Part shown: in pieces, positions 1-12,250 of the stretch | Numbering within the stretch: position 1 is the stretch's first letter | Layout: each line of letters opens with the position of its first letter | Notes under the pieces: model-generated | Seen by the model: the letters and a program-made list of their open reading frames with translations, nothing else | What the model was told of the DNA's origin: nothing | The model's database searches: none | Assembly (NCBI GenBank): GCA_036897445.1 | Contig: JAYMTL010000003.1 | Location: forward strand, 87,001 to 151,000 | Direction: 5' to 3' | Origin: Pelargonium tetragonum | Taxonomy: Eukaryota > Streptophyta > Magnoliopsida > Geraniales > Geraniaceae | DNA: 64,000 bases | Translations under genes and position numbers: made by a program

Positions 1-3000
1 ATTTGTTGTATTACTAGAGAGTCAAACATCTAACCTCATACAAGGATCTCGAGAAGGTCCATGAAGTGAAGGAAGCTCGCCCTATAAAAGGAAGTCATTA
101 ATATTGGAAAGTCCTGCTAATAGTAATACCTAAAAGGGTGGGAAATCCTTGAGCTCACAAAGAAAAAGGTTATTCTACAAATTCCATTGGGGTAACTAAA
201 AGAAGAACCTACAGTATTACTAAGACACGGGACATATAAGAATACTTAAAATAAGCAGAGCCCTTACTCAGGATTTTTAATTATAAACAGGGATAGTAAC
301 TCCACCCGTTTCCTTAATTCGATATTACGAAAAGCATTATAAATTGCATTGCCTAAAACCTCTCCGAGTACTCGCCTCTAAAGCTCTGCCAAGGAAACCC
401 TAAGTTCTTTAAAGAGTTCTAGAAAAAATCTATAAATGTGTGGAATCGCTAAGAGAAATAATTAAATCCCTTCCTCTGAAAAAGCCCCTCCCTCCTGCGT
501 AAGTAACTGCGGAGTACGAGAAGAATATACTATAGTTGTAATAATAAAAGAACAACTGCATACTTATTACTATCTATTAAACTATACATTACTATACAAT
601 AATTATAAGAGTAATAAAAAAAAACAAGCGAAAAGCGAGTAAGTCAATAAGAATGAATGCGAAAGTCGGCAATCAGTTGGTCTTGGTAAGCAAGTTAAAT
701 AAAATAGAGGTAGGCGGGTAAGTTTTAGCTGTTGCTTAGTAGGTTTAGATATGAAAATAACCGGAGCTTTAAATAAGACACTTTACTTTTTTAATTTAAG
801 GGCCTTTGTTCCCGATAAGACTTTAAGTTTGCGTGCATTTCAGCTATATTGTATTGTTCTCTGGCGGTTTACGCCGGGCTTCCCTTCTCCAATTAATCTT
901 ACTTTAGGAAATATTTGTCAGGATAAATCCCTTGCTTAGCCCTGAGTATCTTGTTTAACCTTTGATACTCTTAGATTAGACTTTTGATTTTAACTAAATA
1001 AACTGAGGCACTCTAAACTTAAAAGGTTTTGGCTTAAGAAGTTGCTTTTTTCTAAACCTGGGAATTCTGGGAAAGCTTCTAATAAATCTTAATTTTCAAA
1101 GACCTCAGCACTTAACAATCTTTTCTTTTTAGGGCTAAATAGAGTAAAAAAGCTAGCAAGGAAATCACTCGAAAAGTAAAAAGGATGAACTTCATTATAT
1201 AGGAACTTAGGAAAGGCACAAACATTTAGCTACAAAACTAACCAGATCTTTTTATCTTTATAAAAAGCTTTTAGTAGACGAAAATACGGAGATCGTGGGC
1301 AAAAAAGTCTTGCATTACACTGACCACACCCGAAACTCCAGGAAGAAGATATTAGAATTAGAAGTAAGATGCTTACAGGGGCCCGTAGAACCAAAAAGGA
1401 CGCTGTGTGTAATTGCTAAACCAGAGTTTCTTTGAATTATTACTGAAGAGGGGCCCCTTTATAGGACCTAGCAGTGCTAGTTTTTGGTATTTTTTATTTA
1501 TTGCAACAGCTGTCTATGCTAGTTAAACTTTAGACTTTTTACATATTCTTTTTATTTAGCTCTTGAATTTCCACCAAAATGTCTGTACCCTATACATGAC
1601 ATGCTATTAGGCGCTTACTGCCTTTACTTCTAAAAAATACCAAGCCTTTATCCATATAGAACTAAATAAGTATGGATTATAGACAAGAAAGTTATTGGGA
1701 AGTGCATAAAAAGTACCCGTCCTTATAGAGGTTTACTCGGATCCTCGAGACTCTAGTTTACAACAGAGAAAAATTCTATATTAGTGGTATAGCATAGGGA
1801 TTAGTCTCGTAGAAGAAATCCGGTAATATTAAACTTAACCTAACTTATTTATTGGAAGTCCGGAGTCAATTCTTTATCTTTATTAACAACAGAAAGTTAG
1901 AAACAAGGAATACTCTCCTCAATTGTAAAGAACAGGTCGATACAAAAAAACATCCTTGAAAACTTTCTAAACTAAAATTCGACTAAGGACCCACTCTCTA
2001 ATACACGATTTTAAGTGATTTAAGCTCCTTTCTTTAAAGTTAAATTAAAAAAGTGCTTAATTATTATATACAATGAATGTAATCTGAATTTCAGTACAGA
2101 ATTAAGAAAAATAAAAGCACTGGTTGCCTAAAGCCCTTGTTTTGACAAAGTCCGTTCGGCTCTAAACTGTTCTACGCAATATACTGTAAATTACATTTAT
2201 ATTCTTTTTATTATATATTATAAGTTTTATATTTATAAAAAATTTGAGCTCTTTTTATGCATTCGGAGTAGGTAGTAAGTTACTGGGTATAAAGCTGTAA
2301 CAAAGGGATACTCGGATTTCATTTGGTATAGAATAAGACTTTTGTACTATTTTATTTAATGTACAGCCTAATTTTCATTTACGGGACTCCTCAGTTCAGT
2401 TAACCCCAGAAAGCTATAGACCAAGATATATGATAAAGGAACTGGGCCAAACCTAAAAAAAGCGTAAGACTACTAAATATTTCCGATAAGCGGATAAGTA
2501 AAAAAACAAAGGATACACTAAAGTTCTCCAGGTTACATAAGTTTTCTCACGATATAGACTCAGCGCACTGCGTATACATGGCTTTTCGGAGGAGATGTCT
2601 CCCTCTTACTAATGGAGTCAAAATTAATACACTTGGATTATATAAATAAAGGGTCTTAATCAAACTTTATAAAAAAGGGGCTTCCCGCATTAGTTTACCT
2701 CACAATTCAAGGGACTTTGGTATATTTCTGATAGGACAAAGGGGTATTGAGAACAATCAAATTAAATGCATTAGGATTGCACAGATTTTTCAAGGAGGCT
2801 GCCCTAACATAATGTAGGTATGTTACAAAATAGGGGGTAATTTAAAGTCTATATAAAAGTTTTCCCAGAGTTATGCCTTTCTTTCAAGTATCCTAAACTG
2901 CAACTGCTGCTAAAAAGTATACTAGAGCCTCCTCCTCTAGTTTGAGACCTACTCGTTATAACATTTAGAATAGGGAATCCCTTTCTTGTTTCTCTTAGAG

Positions 3001-5676
3001 TATCCCAAAATATACCTAAATTTAGCACAGACTTTTAAAGAATTAAACCGGGTGCTTCAGATTTAATAAATTACTCAAGGAAAAACTTTCGTAAGTAAAG
3101 ATTGAGGCAGCCAAAGAGAATTCGTTAAACAGAAAAGTAAGTGTCTTCTATAATCTGGAAATCTCTCTTAAAGGTTTTCGAACGTTATAATGAACTAGCA
3201 ATGCAAAAGTTTCGAGATTGTACTAATTGATTCGAACTCCTGCTTCGGTAAATTAAAGGGTGCGTGCTTTAACCCAAAGAAACCCTATAGAGATGCTCCT
3301 ACACTAAGGGACTATAAAAAAGATTTACGGGCGACAAAGATTTAAGAGTTTGGGAATACTTGGGCAAGATGTCAGGTGAGACTTCAGATTTGGAACATAG
3401 TAATAAAGGTTTCTCTCTAGACTGACTATAAGGGGACATAATAGCAGTATGTATATAATAAGGCAGGAGGGGTCGTATGTAACTTAATATGAAAGTAACA
3501 GTTTCTTTTAGAATGATATAGGGTTTTTAGGACTTAAAAGCTTTTTTACTTAGCTCTACTTTTCGGGGAGTGTTTAAAAGTCTGGGTCTTTCAGGAGCAA
3601 AAGTATACTACAAGATAGTTTCTACAATACAATTTTCATTTAAGTAACTGCTGGGTTTTGCAAGAGCGTTAAAGTCTTAATAATAGCTCGATACTATAAG
3701 ATTAAAAAAGAGAAAATGCTGCTGATATTGGTTCTTTAGGAAGGTGCTTATCCAAGAAATCCTTGCTATACTATATGAAACCCTAACCGTGTGGAGTCTA
3801 AAAGGCTTGCAACCTTTGCTCTTTAAGCCTGATTAATTAATAGGCTCCCCAACCCCTTTTAAGTTATAGCATAGGCTATGCAAAAGGAAGAAAATTGCAT
3901 CAAAGGGGGTCGGGGTTTACGAACGTTCAATTAAAATTTTATGGGATTACAGTCTTGCTTATTCTTGATTGAAATGCCGGGACTCTTTAGTATTAGAAGA
4001 AACTTTAGCTATAAACTTAGAGTTGTTTGACAAAATAGGGAAGGTTTCTTGACCGAGATTTTGGGTTATTATAGGATTTTCATTGCTTTGAAGTAGAATC
4101 TAGGACTTCTGTTAAGGGTTTCGGTAGGCTCCCTAAGCGCCTTTCTTTACGTACTTAAAGAATCTAGCTTCTCCGCTCTAGTAAGTGGGTTCTTTAAATA
4201 TATAATATTAAGGTCCTCCTAAAGTAAGATTCGTTTTCGATTTAGGGCTTTTTATTTCCTTGTTTATAAGATAGACAAAAAATCTTTAGAGCAATGCTTT
4301 ATAAAGGGGGTCCCTTTCTTGTAGTTATAATTTGGTGAAACAAAATGAATTTTTAATAAGTAGGGGTTTTTAAGTTGAGTCTTTAACCTCGGTTGCTCTT
4401 CTTATGTGAGTCTGTACTACACTAATCTGGGTGCATATAAAATGTTCTAAAACATAAAAGTTATTCTTTATATAGAAAATATAGAAAAGTTTCATGTAGC
4501 GCTTTATAGGGATTCGCAAGAGAAAGGTAACATTAAAGTTCAGTAAGTTTATCTACTTCATAACATAGGTCTTGGATTGCTGGCAAAGAACAAAGATATA
4601 AGGCTTCTAATATAATTTTTAAGCTCGAAGATATAGGGATTTCCTCCGAATGCTACTTGAAAGAAACTTCTCACTCAAGCTATATTACGATTCCTCTGAC
4701 AGAAAAAACTATGATACAAAAATATAGAAAGCACTAAGTCGGGCACTCGAATCTTGTTAGTAAAATTAGAAATGCCTGAATCTAACCAAAGGGACTCCTA
4801 TTACAACTCGATAGGGTAACAATTAATTAAAGTAAGTATAAGAAGAATCCAAAGTTTTTGTCTCTAGCTAGTTAACTTTCTTACTTAAAAATTTGACATA
4901 TAATACATATAATAAGATTAAGTCTAAACCTCTGCATATTTTTATTGCTATTGCTAAAACGTCCTCTTACCGCTTACCAAGACTTCCTTTTTATAAAAAA
5001 GGTTCTATAAAGCCACGGGGCAGAAATCTATCACTCACTAGGAGCTCCTTATCCCGGAAATTTAGGCATAATTGGGATCCTAGCAAAACTGCAAGGAACA
5101 GCTCTTTTTTTATATATGTAGGCCGCATAAAAATTTTTTATCAACTACAGGAACTCTTTACTTGGATAAAGCTAGGAAAAACCATATTATAGATGCGGAA
5201 CAAGTCTCTTATAAGATTTATTTACCTACTGCACCCTGGAACAAAGTATACGGGATAACTAGACTATGCAAGACAAGATAAGGGAGTCCTCTTTACTGTT
5301 TGCATTTTTATACCACAAACTCTCGCTGAGTAAGTGTATCTACATCTCTTCTTTTATCTTGTACATCTACGCGCAGAGGACACTAAGTCGTGTCTCGAAC
5401 CAGGGTTCCCTACCAAATAAGGAGCTTTTCTTATACGGCTTACTCTAAGGGTTAAGCTTGAGCGGGTGAATAATATTATATGAAACTGATGAACAAGATC
5501 GATCCGTCATAAGCACAGGAATTCCTAGGTTGTTAAGTATAAAGCTAATTGGTTAGAAGCGCCCTGGTATTAGTGTCTTTTTTATATACTATTTCAGCTA
5601 ATACACTCTAAAAATCAGTATACTTTTCATAACGAACTAGACTCACCGAGGATTTCCCCCACCTTTATCCTATTAT
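1..5676. other. AT-rich block without a recognisable gene
   Basis: No known gene is seen. The longest open frame (4893-5192, +, 99 codons, TTG start) has no recognisable motif and is of a size expected by chance in this composition. A short A-rich, lysine-coding stretch lies at about 630-720 on the + strand and resembles the dispersed repeat described elsewhere in the window, but the match is weak. Small GC dyads are frequent, for example AGGGGCCCCT at 1449-1458, GGAGATGTCTCC at 2591-2602 and AGGGAATCCCT at 2972-2982. No promoter, terminator or origin could be recognised. Confidence 0.6.
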
Positions 5677-5750
5677 TCGTTACATAGGACTTGAACTTGC
5701 GTCCGTTCGCTGACAACGCTCTGCCAACTGACAACTGAGCTACACACTCC
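5677..5750 (-). pseudogene. tRNA-like sequence, probably a decayed tRNA gene
   Basis: On the minus strand this reads like a tRNA. The D-arm core TAGCTC...GAGC has a 4-bp D stem (5737-5740 with 5718-5721). A T-loop of TTCAAGT lies at 5689-5695. The region between the D stem and the T arm is several bases too short to form a normal 5-7-5 anticodon arm, the T stem is poorly paired, and the two acceptor strands do not match. The D loop is enlarged by a partial repeat of its own sequence (TTGTCAG-type). No anticodon can be assigned. It is best read as a tRNA remnant, though a divergent or edited tRNA cannot be excluded. Confidence 0.4.
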
Positions 5751-8700
5751 GAAAAGGAAGCTTTCTATTTCAGTACCTATACTTCCTTAACTCTTAAAGC
5801 TTTACCGAGACTCGTAAGAAAAAAGATCGGAGTACATTGTCTCTTTAGCTACAGACTTTCAGGAAAGATCATGAGATCAAATCTTACACTCAAACACAAA
5901 TTCCTCCTCACTTTGGTTCAGTCCAAGCTATAACGATTCCTCTGAACTTAGTTCAGGCGGATCACATGTCTTATTCACACCTGTGCTGACTAAGAAAATT
6001 ATAGGAATGAGTCTAGAAATTACCTTATATTCTCTATTTCTCGTTGTTACCTCAAACAAAGGTTTTTAGAGAGAAAAGTGCCGTCATAGGCTTGCCTTTT
6101 TAGTAGTATCAAAAGAAAGATCGTAGATTCAAGTGTCGAGCGATCCCACTAGTTGGTTAGGCAATCCTAGAAGCATTCTTTTACTGTAATTAAAGGGGTA
6201 CCTGTCCATATTCTACGGAGACATACTGGTTTTATATGATAAACTAAGTACCCTTATTAAAATGAAATAAAAAAACTTTCATCAGCCTAGTCGACTAATG
6301 AGCCTCGCTCGGAAGCTCACTTTACTTATCCGATTCGAACCGGCGGCTTCTTAATTGGAATCAGTTTGATTTTAGGTATGTTCACAGTTAGTAGTTAAAT
6401 GTAGGCTAGCTAAGAGGCGACTCGGTTAAAAGAAGATGAAATCCTAATTGTAGTTTTGTGTCTGTTATTAAGTCAAATTAAATATACTGTGCTATGTCTG
6501 CTCTATTATGCTTGTACTTTTTTTATGGGTTTTACAAGTCAATTTTGATCCGATTTTAGAATAAGGGAATTTCTTCCTTATGCTCTACAACCCCCTTCTA
6601 GCTCCAAAAGGATTTGGTTAAAAAGGAAAATCTCTCTTCAGTACTAGGTTCTAATACAGAGTTGGAGTACTTCAAACTATTACGCATAAAGGAACTTGCT
6701 TTTATAGGAATGAATGGAATGCCTTTCTTCTTCTGGCTTCTTTGGAAATTCCTGCTTTAAATAATCAAAATACAAAGAGTCTTTTTAGTTTTGGTTTTAC
6801 CAGGCATAACTCTAAATAGAAAAATCTTATGTACATCTAGTATCGGGTCTAAGCTCTTTGTTAGTTGAATAAATCAACAAAAATCTTTCCTAAGTCACGG
6901 ATACCCTAAATAGGAGCAAATGTCAAAACGGGATTTCGTAAAAGGTCTGTTAGCAGCTTAAGGGGAAACTGAAGATAAGATGTAGGCGGCAGTTGAAACA
7001 AGTAAATTAACTGTAAAGCAAAGGGATATCCCGGTTAGATACAAGTTATAAGTAATTCCTTCTCGGTTTGGACAAATGCTAGCTATCTTTTTCTTACGAT
7101 ATTAACCTACACGCGCGGTCAAGCGGCACCTTCTATAAGAATCCTTTAGGTATCTGCTGACTTAAGATTCTTTTTCTTCCAAAAAAATTTACATTAAATA
7201 AGAAAACTAGAACCATTCTCTTTGGTGGTGTGCAAATTACCGACGTTGAATTAAAAGCCTCTGTAGCATCCTACTTTTTTGTCAATCACTGATTACCCGC
7301 GGGTTCCAAATCATTAATGAACCACTATACTAACTTAAGGGTCGGTTCTACGAAAACTCTTATTTTTAGAGTGTCAAGCAAAGCAAGGCTTTTTCAAAAA
7401 GTTATTTAAGAAGCTTCGGACTTAATAAGTATAGTTTGTTGGTTCATAACCTTTGACTTTATTACGAGAGGATATAGTACTTAATTAGAACGCTTAGAAT
7501 TCTTTTAAAACTATGTCCTTAATCCTATAAATTCTTTATATAGTAAACAAAGGATTAAAAAAGGGTACGATAAAGAAAGTAGACAGAAACTCTTGTAAAC
7601 AAAGTGGTAGAGCCGGAATTTATAACAGATTATGAGACTTCGGCAATTTCCATATAATACTTGGGCCTCTTCCTTCTTATTCTTATACAATTAACTATGT
7701 TTTGACATAAAAAGCCCTGAACTGAAGGAGATTATTCTATAAAAAAGAAGATTGAGGTGAAACTTCTTTGTAAAAACACTCAGCAAGACTTCCTTGTTCA
7801 GTCACAACCACGAATACTGAATTTAAGAGACTCTGTTACTTGATATAAACAACACTTATATAGTCAAGTTAAACCGCCCCAGTTAAATACCCATATAATC
7901 CATATCCCTAAAGGACACTTATTAATTAACTTAACGAAAACCTTCTACTCGAAGTATGAAAACTTAAGGCGAAGGAGATATCACAATTAATTAAATAGCC
8001 GGAGTGCCCCTTATGAGTTTCTTTTTAAAATGCCTAACTTTATTTAATCTGGAAAAAAGAAGGAACTAGTTAGCACTAATTACTAGAATTTTCTTATATT
8101 ATTTGTCGTTAGAGTAGCCTTGCCTTCCTCCTTACTAGTCAAAATGAATCACTCTATACAGGAACAACTTATTTTAGTAATCCTCTTTTTGGCCCCTTAA
8201 AAGTTCCTTTTGACTTTTTTATTACACTTACGCTATCAGGAAAAACTACAACTACAGAACACAGAATACCTTAACTAAAGGAGCTCTAATCCCGATATTT
8301 TTCATCACTATACCCGGATTAATTAACTTACTAAAAAGTAGGCCTTTTCAATGCTAGAAGTTTCTTGAGATAAATTATCCTGACTTTCTCTGGAACGGGA
8401 ACCCCTCTTTATCCCGGCGGTATAAGATTTATAGGGAGGCTGGGACTGAGAAAAGGAAATCCTATACAAAAGGGATCCACTTACAAGAAGATACAGTTTG
8501 ACTTTATTTTCAACAAAAATATGAAATATAACTCAGAAGATCATAACCAGATATAACTGATGTCTAAAGTACTCCTCGTTAGAGAATTATCATTACATAC
8601 ATTCATTCTAAAGCGCACCCCCTCAGAATTCCTCTTAAAAAGGATTAAAACTGCATTATAACAAAGGGGTCTTAAGGCTATTTTTATGTATGAGAATGTA

Positions 8701-9339
8701 AAAACTTTTAGTGTCCTTAGAGGATTCGTTTCTTTTATACTTTGTAATTACTTAGAAGTCTCTTTCCTGCGGTCTAACCCAAACCTGTTTCAGGTAGAAT
8801 TCTGAAGTCAATTTTTGATATTTATACTCTATAACTTTCAGCAGGGACTCTTAATCTCGGATTGCTTGTTTACTTAAAAATAGGGTACTCTCAAGTATCC
8901 TTGCGGACTTTCTGATGTACAAGAACCCCTTTAATTCTATTTCTAAGAATAGGAGTCTCCTGATCTAAGCTTCTAAACTTAAACTCTTACTGTGCGACCA
9001 AAAGCTTACAGGAATTACTTCTTTTTAAAACAAGAAAGAAAGTAATCCTTTTAATAACAAGCCTCTAAGAGGAAAGTCTGATTTTGGCTAGGATCCGGGT
9101 AGGCTTTAAATAAAAATCTATAACAGCAGCGCTGGAACCTACGACTCGATTAGCGCAGGGCTTTAAGAAAATCGTATCGAATGCAATTAAACCTCTTAAT
9201 TAATATTATGATTATGTAAAAGCCAATATTATACCCATTTAGCGGAGAAACCTCTATAAGCTTTAGTTCCTTACTCTATATGTAAGAGAGTGCTCTACTA
9301 GGCGATTGAGTAGCTTAGCCTTTTTCTAACTTGAGACTC
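5751..9339. other. AT-rich block without a recognisable gene
   Basis: No open frame of note. A palindrome-like string containing GATTCGAACC at about 6330-6343 resembles the T arm of a minus-strand tRNA, but no convincing cloverleaf could be built around it. GC dyads continue. Nothing else is seen. Confidence 0.5.
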
Positions 9340-9344
9340 TGTAA

Positions 9345-9545
9345 CTGAATCTTACTCATAAATATCTTTCTTCTTACTTCCTTTCATAGCAACTTTCTTA
9401 ATAAATGGACCTCTCTCTTCCTTCTGTAGCTTCATACCCTTCTTTAGAGTCTTATGAGCCCTATTCTGCTTAGGCTTCCTAGTTGTCTTATATAAACTTT
9501 AGCTACTGCAGTATTCCCTACCTTAACCTCCTTTTCTTTACTCAA
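9345..9545 (-). repeat. Dispersed strand-biased repeat, copy 1
   Basis: The + strand is T/C-rich and the minus strand A/G-rich, in contrast to its surroundings. It shares an anchor CTTATGAGCC (9451-9460), followed by a CTTAGGCTTC-type string (9468-9478), with the copy at 36.3 kb, where the same two strings occur in the same order. On the minus strand 9355-9498 is open for 48 codons and is very rich in lysine and arginine codons, so the family may derive from a coding sequence for a basic protein. The family could not be identified. There is no target duplication or terminal repeat that I can see. If it is an old mobile element, this copy is broken. Confidence 0.4.
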
Positions 9546-12011
9546 TTTGTGAATACTCCAGGTATCCTAAGACGCTCCCTTTTATGTTATAAATTTGGGT
9601 TAATATAGAACGCCTAATTCATCATTTTTCATGTACTTACCTTACAAAATTGTAAGGTCCTTATAGAGTTAATACTTAGTCTAGTCAACGGAAAAGGGAA
9701 ATAAAAAACCTTAATTAAGTATACTCTTAGTTCAAAAAACGCAATGCCTGTAAATAAATTAGAGCATGTAATTCTTGTATCAGATACTCTCAGGACACTA
9801 GCAAACTTTATAATTGTTACTATATTTTCAAAAACTGGAAATCCCGCTAAGAACTAATTCCTGTGATTTCCCCTTTATTTATACGTTGGCGCACTTTTCT
9901 ATAGTATTTCTCAGTAATTTCTTATAAATTATAGCGGAGACTTAGAAGACTCTTAAATAGTTTTATAATATAGGTAGAGATTCATCCCTTAATTATTCCA
10001 GATAGTTTTCTATTTGAAAGGTACAGGAAGTACTCTGCATTGAGCTTAACCTGTTTAATATTATAGTAAGCGCTTATTAACCCTTGAGGGGAACCCCTTA
10101 TTACTTATGGTTATTGTTTTATTTCTAGATTTTTATCTATCTATATAAAATAAAACAAAAAGGACACCTCTCTTTTCCTCTAAAGCTTTTTCTCAAGCTA
10201 GTGAACTCTTTCAGTTTCAAAGCTCAAAATTCTTGTCACAAGGATTGTCTTTTTCCAGGGAAAATAAGTAAAGTAATACAGGTAATAAGCCCAAGAAAAT
10301 GTAAGCCCTAACTATACGGAATTAAGACTGTAGAGAAAAGAGCTAGAAAATGCGTGCATACTCCCGTTCTAGCAGGGAAAGGCATTTTTTTGTGGTAAAG
10401 GACTCAAGAAGTATAGGTAGAAGTAGAACTTTAAAGTAAAGAAGAAAAATAGGGAATTCCCTGCAAATTTGTAATAATATCTGTGTTTCTTGTGATAATG
10501 ATTAGAAAAAGCAGGTTTCAATCACACTAGGAGGCAATGCTTGTATAGCGCGGAACTCCTATCTCCATTACTAAAATACTAAGGATCTATCTAAGACTAT
10601 CTACCTTAAGAAGAGTAGTAACTAAAGGGCGCTTAGGAATTCCTGTTCCTTGTGGAGGGTTCTTCTCTTAAGAAATAGACGGGAATTCTATTTTCTATAC
10701 AAATTGAGGAATCCTTTGATGTATCAGAGCCCTTTAAACTAGATACAAAGCTAGGAGTTTTTCACTTCTAGGTTAAGTGCCCCAAAAGCCAAGGGTTTTA
10801 AGCCGGATTCCCGTAATTTTAAGATCCTTTTAGAATAATTTTCTAGCAGCTAAGCCCCGCATTTGTAAACTCTCAAGCCCTCTTCTTCTTAATAATTATG
10901 TAAAAAGTGTGGGGTATTACCCTTTTGCCCATTCCTCGTTATAAAGATAATTAAGGCTAGCAAGAGACTTTAGTGCGGTGGTATAATTAACCAAAGTTTA
11001 ATTTAACGTGTTCGCAAGCTTTAAGGTTCAAGAGCTAATTTCATTTTGATAGGATAATGAAATAGTCATAGTTTCTCCTTACTCAGTTGAATAACTTCAC
11101 TTTACTATATAGACTAAACTCCGTAAGTATAAAGGTATATGAAGACTTCTTAAAGATAGTTAATACTTGAGTTGTGTACAAAAACGGATATACTATACTT
11201 AATTTGAAATGAGTTCAAAATCTTTTTTCTAGGTAAGATGCTGGAATAGGATAAACGCGCTTAGATACCTCTTCGTTTGGATCCTTATCTTTTTATTTTA
11301 GAAATGTACCGACATCTTAGGGAGACTTCATACATAGCTATTCCAACAAAGAATAGTTGGGAGCTGTTATAGGAACCCTCGGATTGTATGCTTGAAGGTT
11401 TTTTCAATTAGGTATGGGAGGGTTTTACCGCATAAGAGCTGGGTCTATAATATACTGTATATTCGCGTATCTGGTAGGAATATACCTTGTTTTAGTTATA
11501 GGATACAAAACTAAATTAAGATATCCTAAGCAAAACCCTAGTAAGTGAACGTATTACAACAAATCAAGAACAAGTTAAATAAATACATCATAATAGCGGA
11601 CCCAGTGACTTACAAAAAACACAGAAGGATACGAGACCTCCGTTTCGATTAAAAAAGGACCCCCTTTTTAAGGGCTAGAGTAAAAGTCCTTACAGAATCT
11701 TCACTATAAAATACTCAAATTGGTGATGTTTATAATATGCCGATTATTGCAGTATAATAGAGGAAACTGGCTTGAATATAAAAGCTATCATAAGTAAGTT
11801 CTTGAACGTATAGAATTCCTAATTAATCAATTTTAAATAGCTGGGTTTTCCTGTATATAAAAGTAAAAGGGTTCCCTTTTTATACATAAGCGATAAGGAC
11901 TGCGCTTAACAAACTAATCTTTCCTTCCTAGGCTTCTACTTTGTTGTAAAATTGACTCAACTTTTCATGCATTAATCAAATTGTAAGTAACTTGGGTTAC
12001 GCTTTTAGTTT
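9546..12011. other. AT-rich block without a recognisable gene
   Basis: No gene seen. It contains clear GC dyads such as AGGGGAACCCCT (10087-10098) and a 7-bp dyad AAAAGGG/CCCTTTT (11865-11880), and short AT-rich runs. Nothing else could be supported. Confidence 0.5.
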
Positions 12012-12018
12012 AGGGTCC

Positions 12019-12246
12019 TTACACCAGAAACTTTCGGGCATTGCAGGTTACTTGTTTTCCTGGGTTTAGTTCGTTGTCTTGCGAGTTGTTTTGAGTATTA
12101 TAAGAGTTCTCTTGCATTGGTCTTGGCTTCTCTGTTTCTGTTGAGTAACACTGCAGAGTTTTTTCATAAAGGTTAAGCTGTACGTTCCAAACTTTTTGGA
12201 TAATTAGCGCATGGAACAAGTTTACTTCTTTTACTAATTGTATAGC
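12019..12246 (-). other. Coding-like fragment in a CA/TG-richer island
   Basis: An uninterrupted minus-strand frame covers 12019-12219 from a TTG codon (66 codons), and stays open upstream to about 12246. The base composition changes here: TpG and CpA are frequent, unlike the flanks. Over the 66 codons, G occurs 13, 6 and 14 times at codon positions 1, 2 and 3. This mild first-over-second excess is typical of protein-coding DNA. The product would be rich in Gln, Asn and Glu in its second half, without any domain I recognise. It could be a fragment of an old gene or element, or chance. No ribosome-binding site or partner gene is visible. Confidence 0.25.
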
Positions 12247-12250
12247 TCGA

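Noticed and set aside
4893-5192. 99-codon + strand frame with a TTG start
   Set aside because: Basic and Ser/Lys-rich but with no recognisable family or initiation signal; size within chance range.
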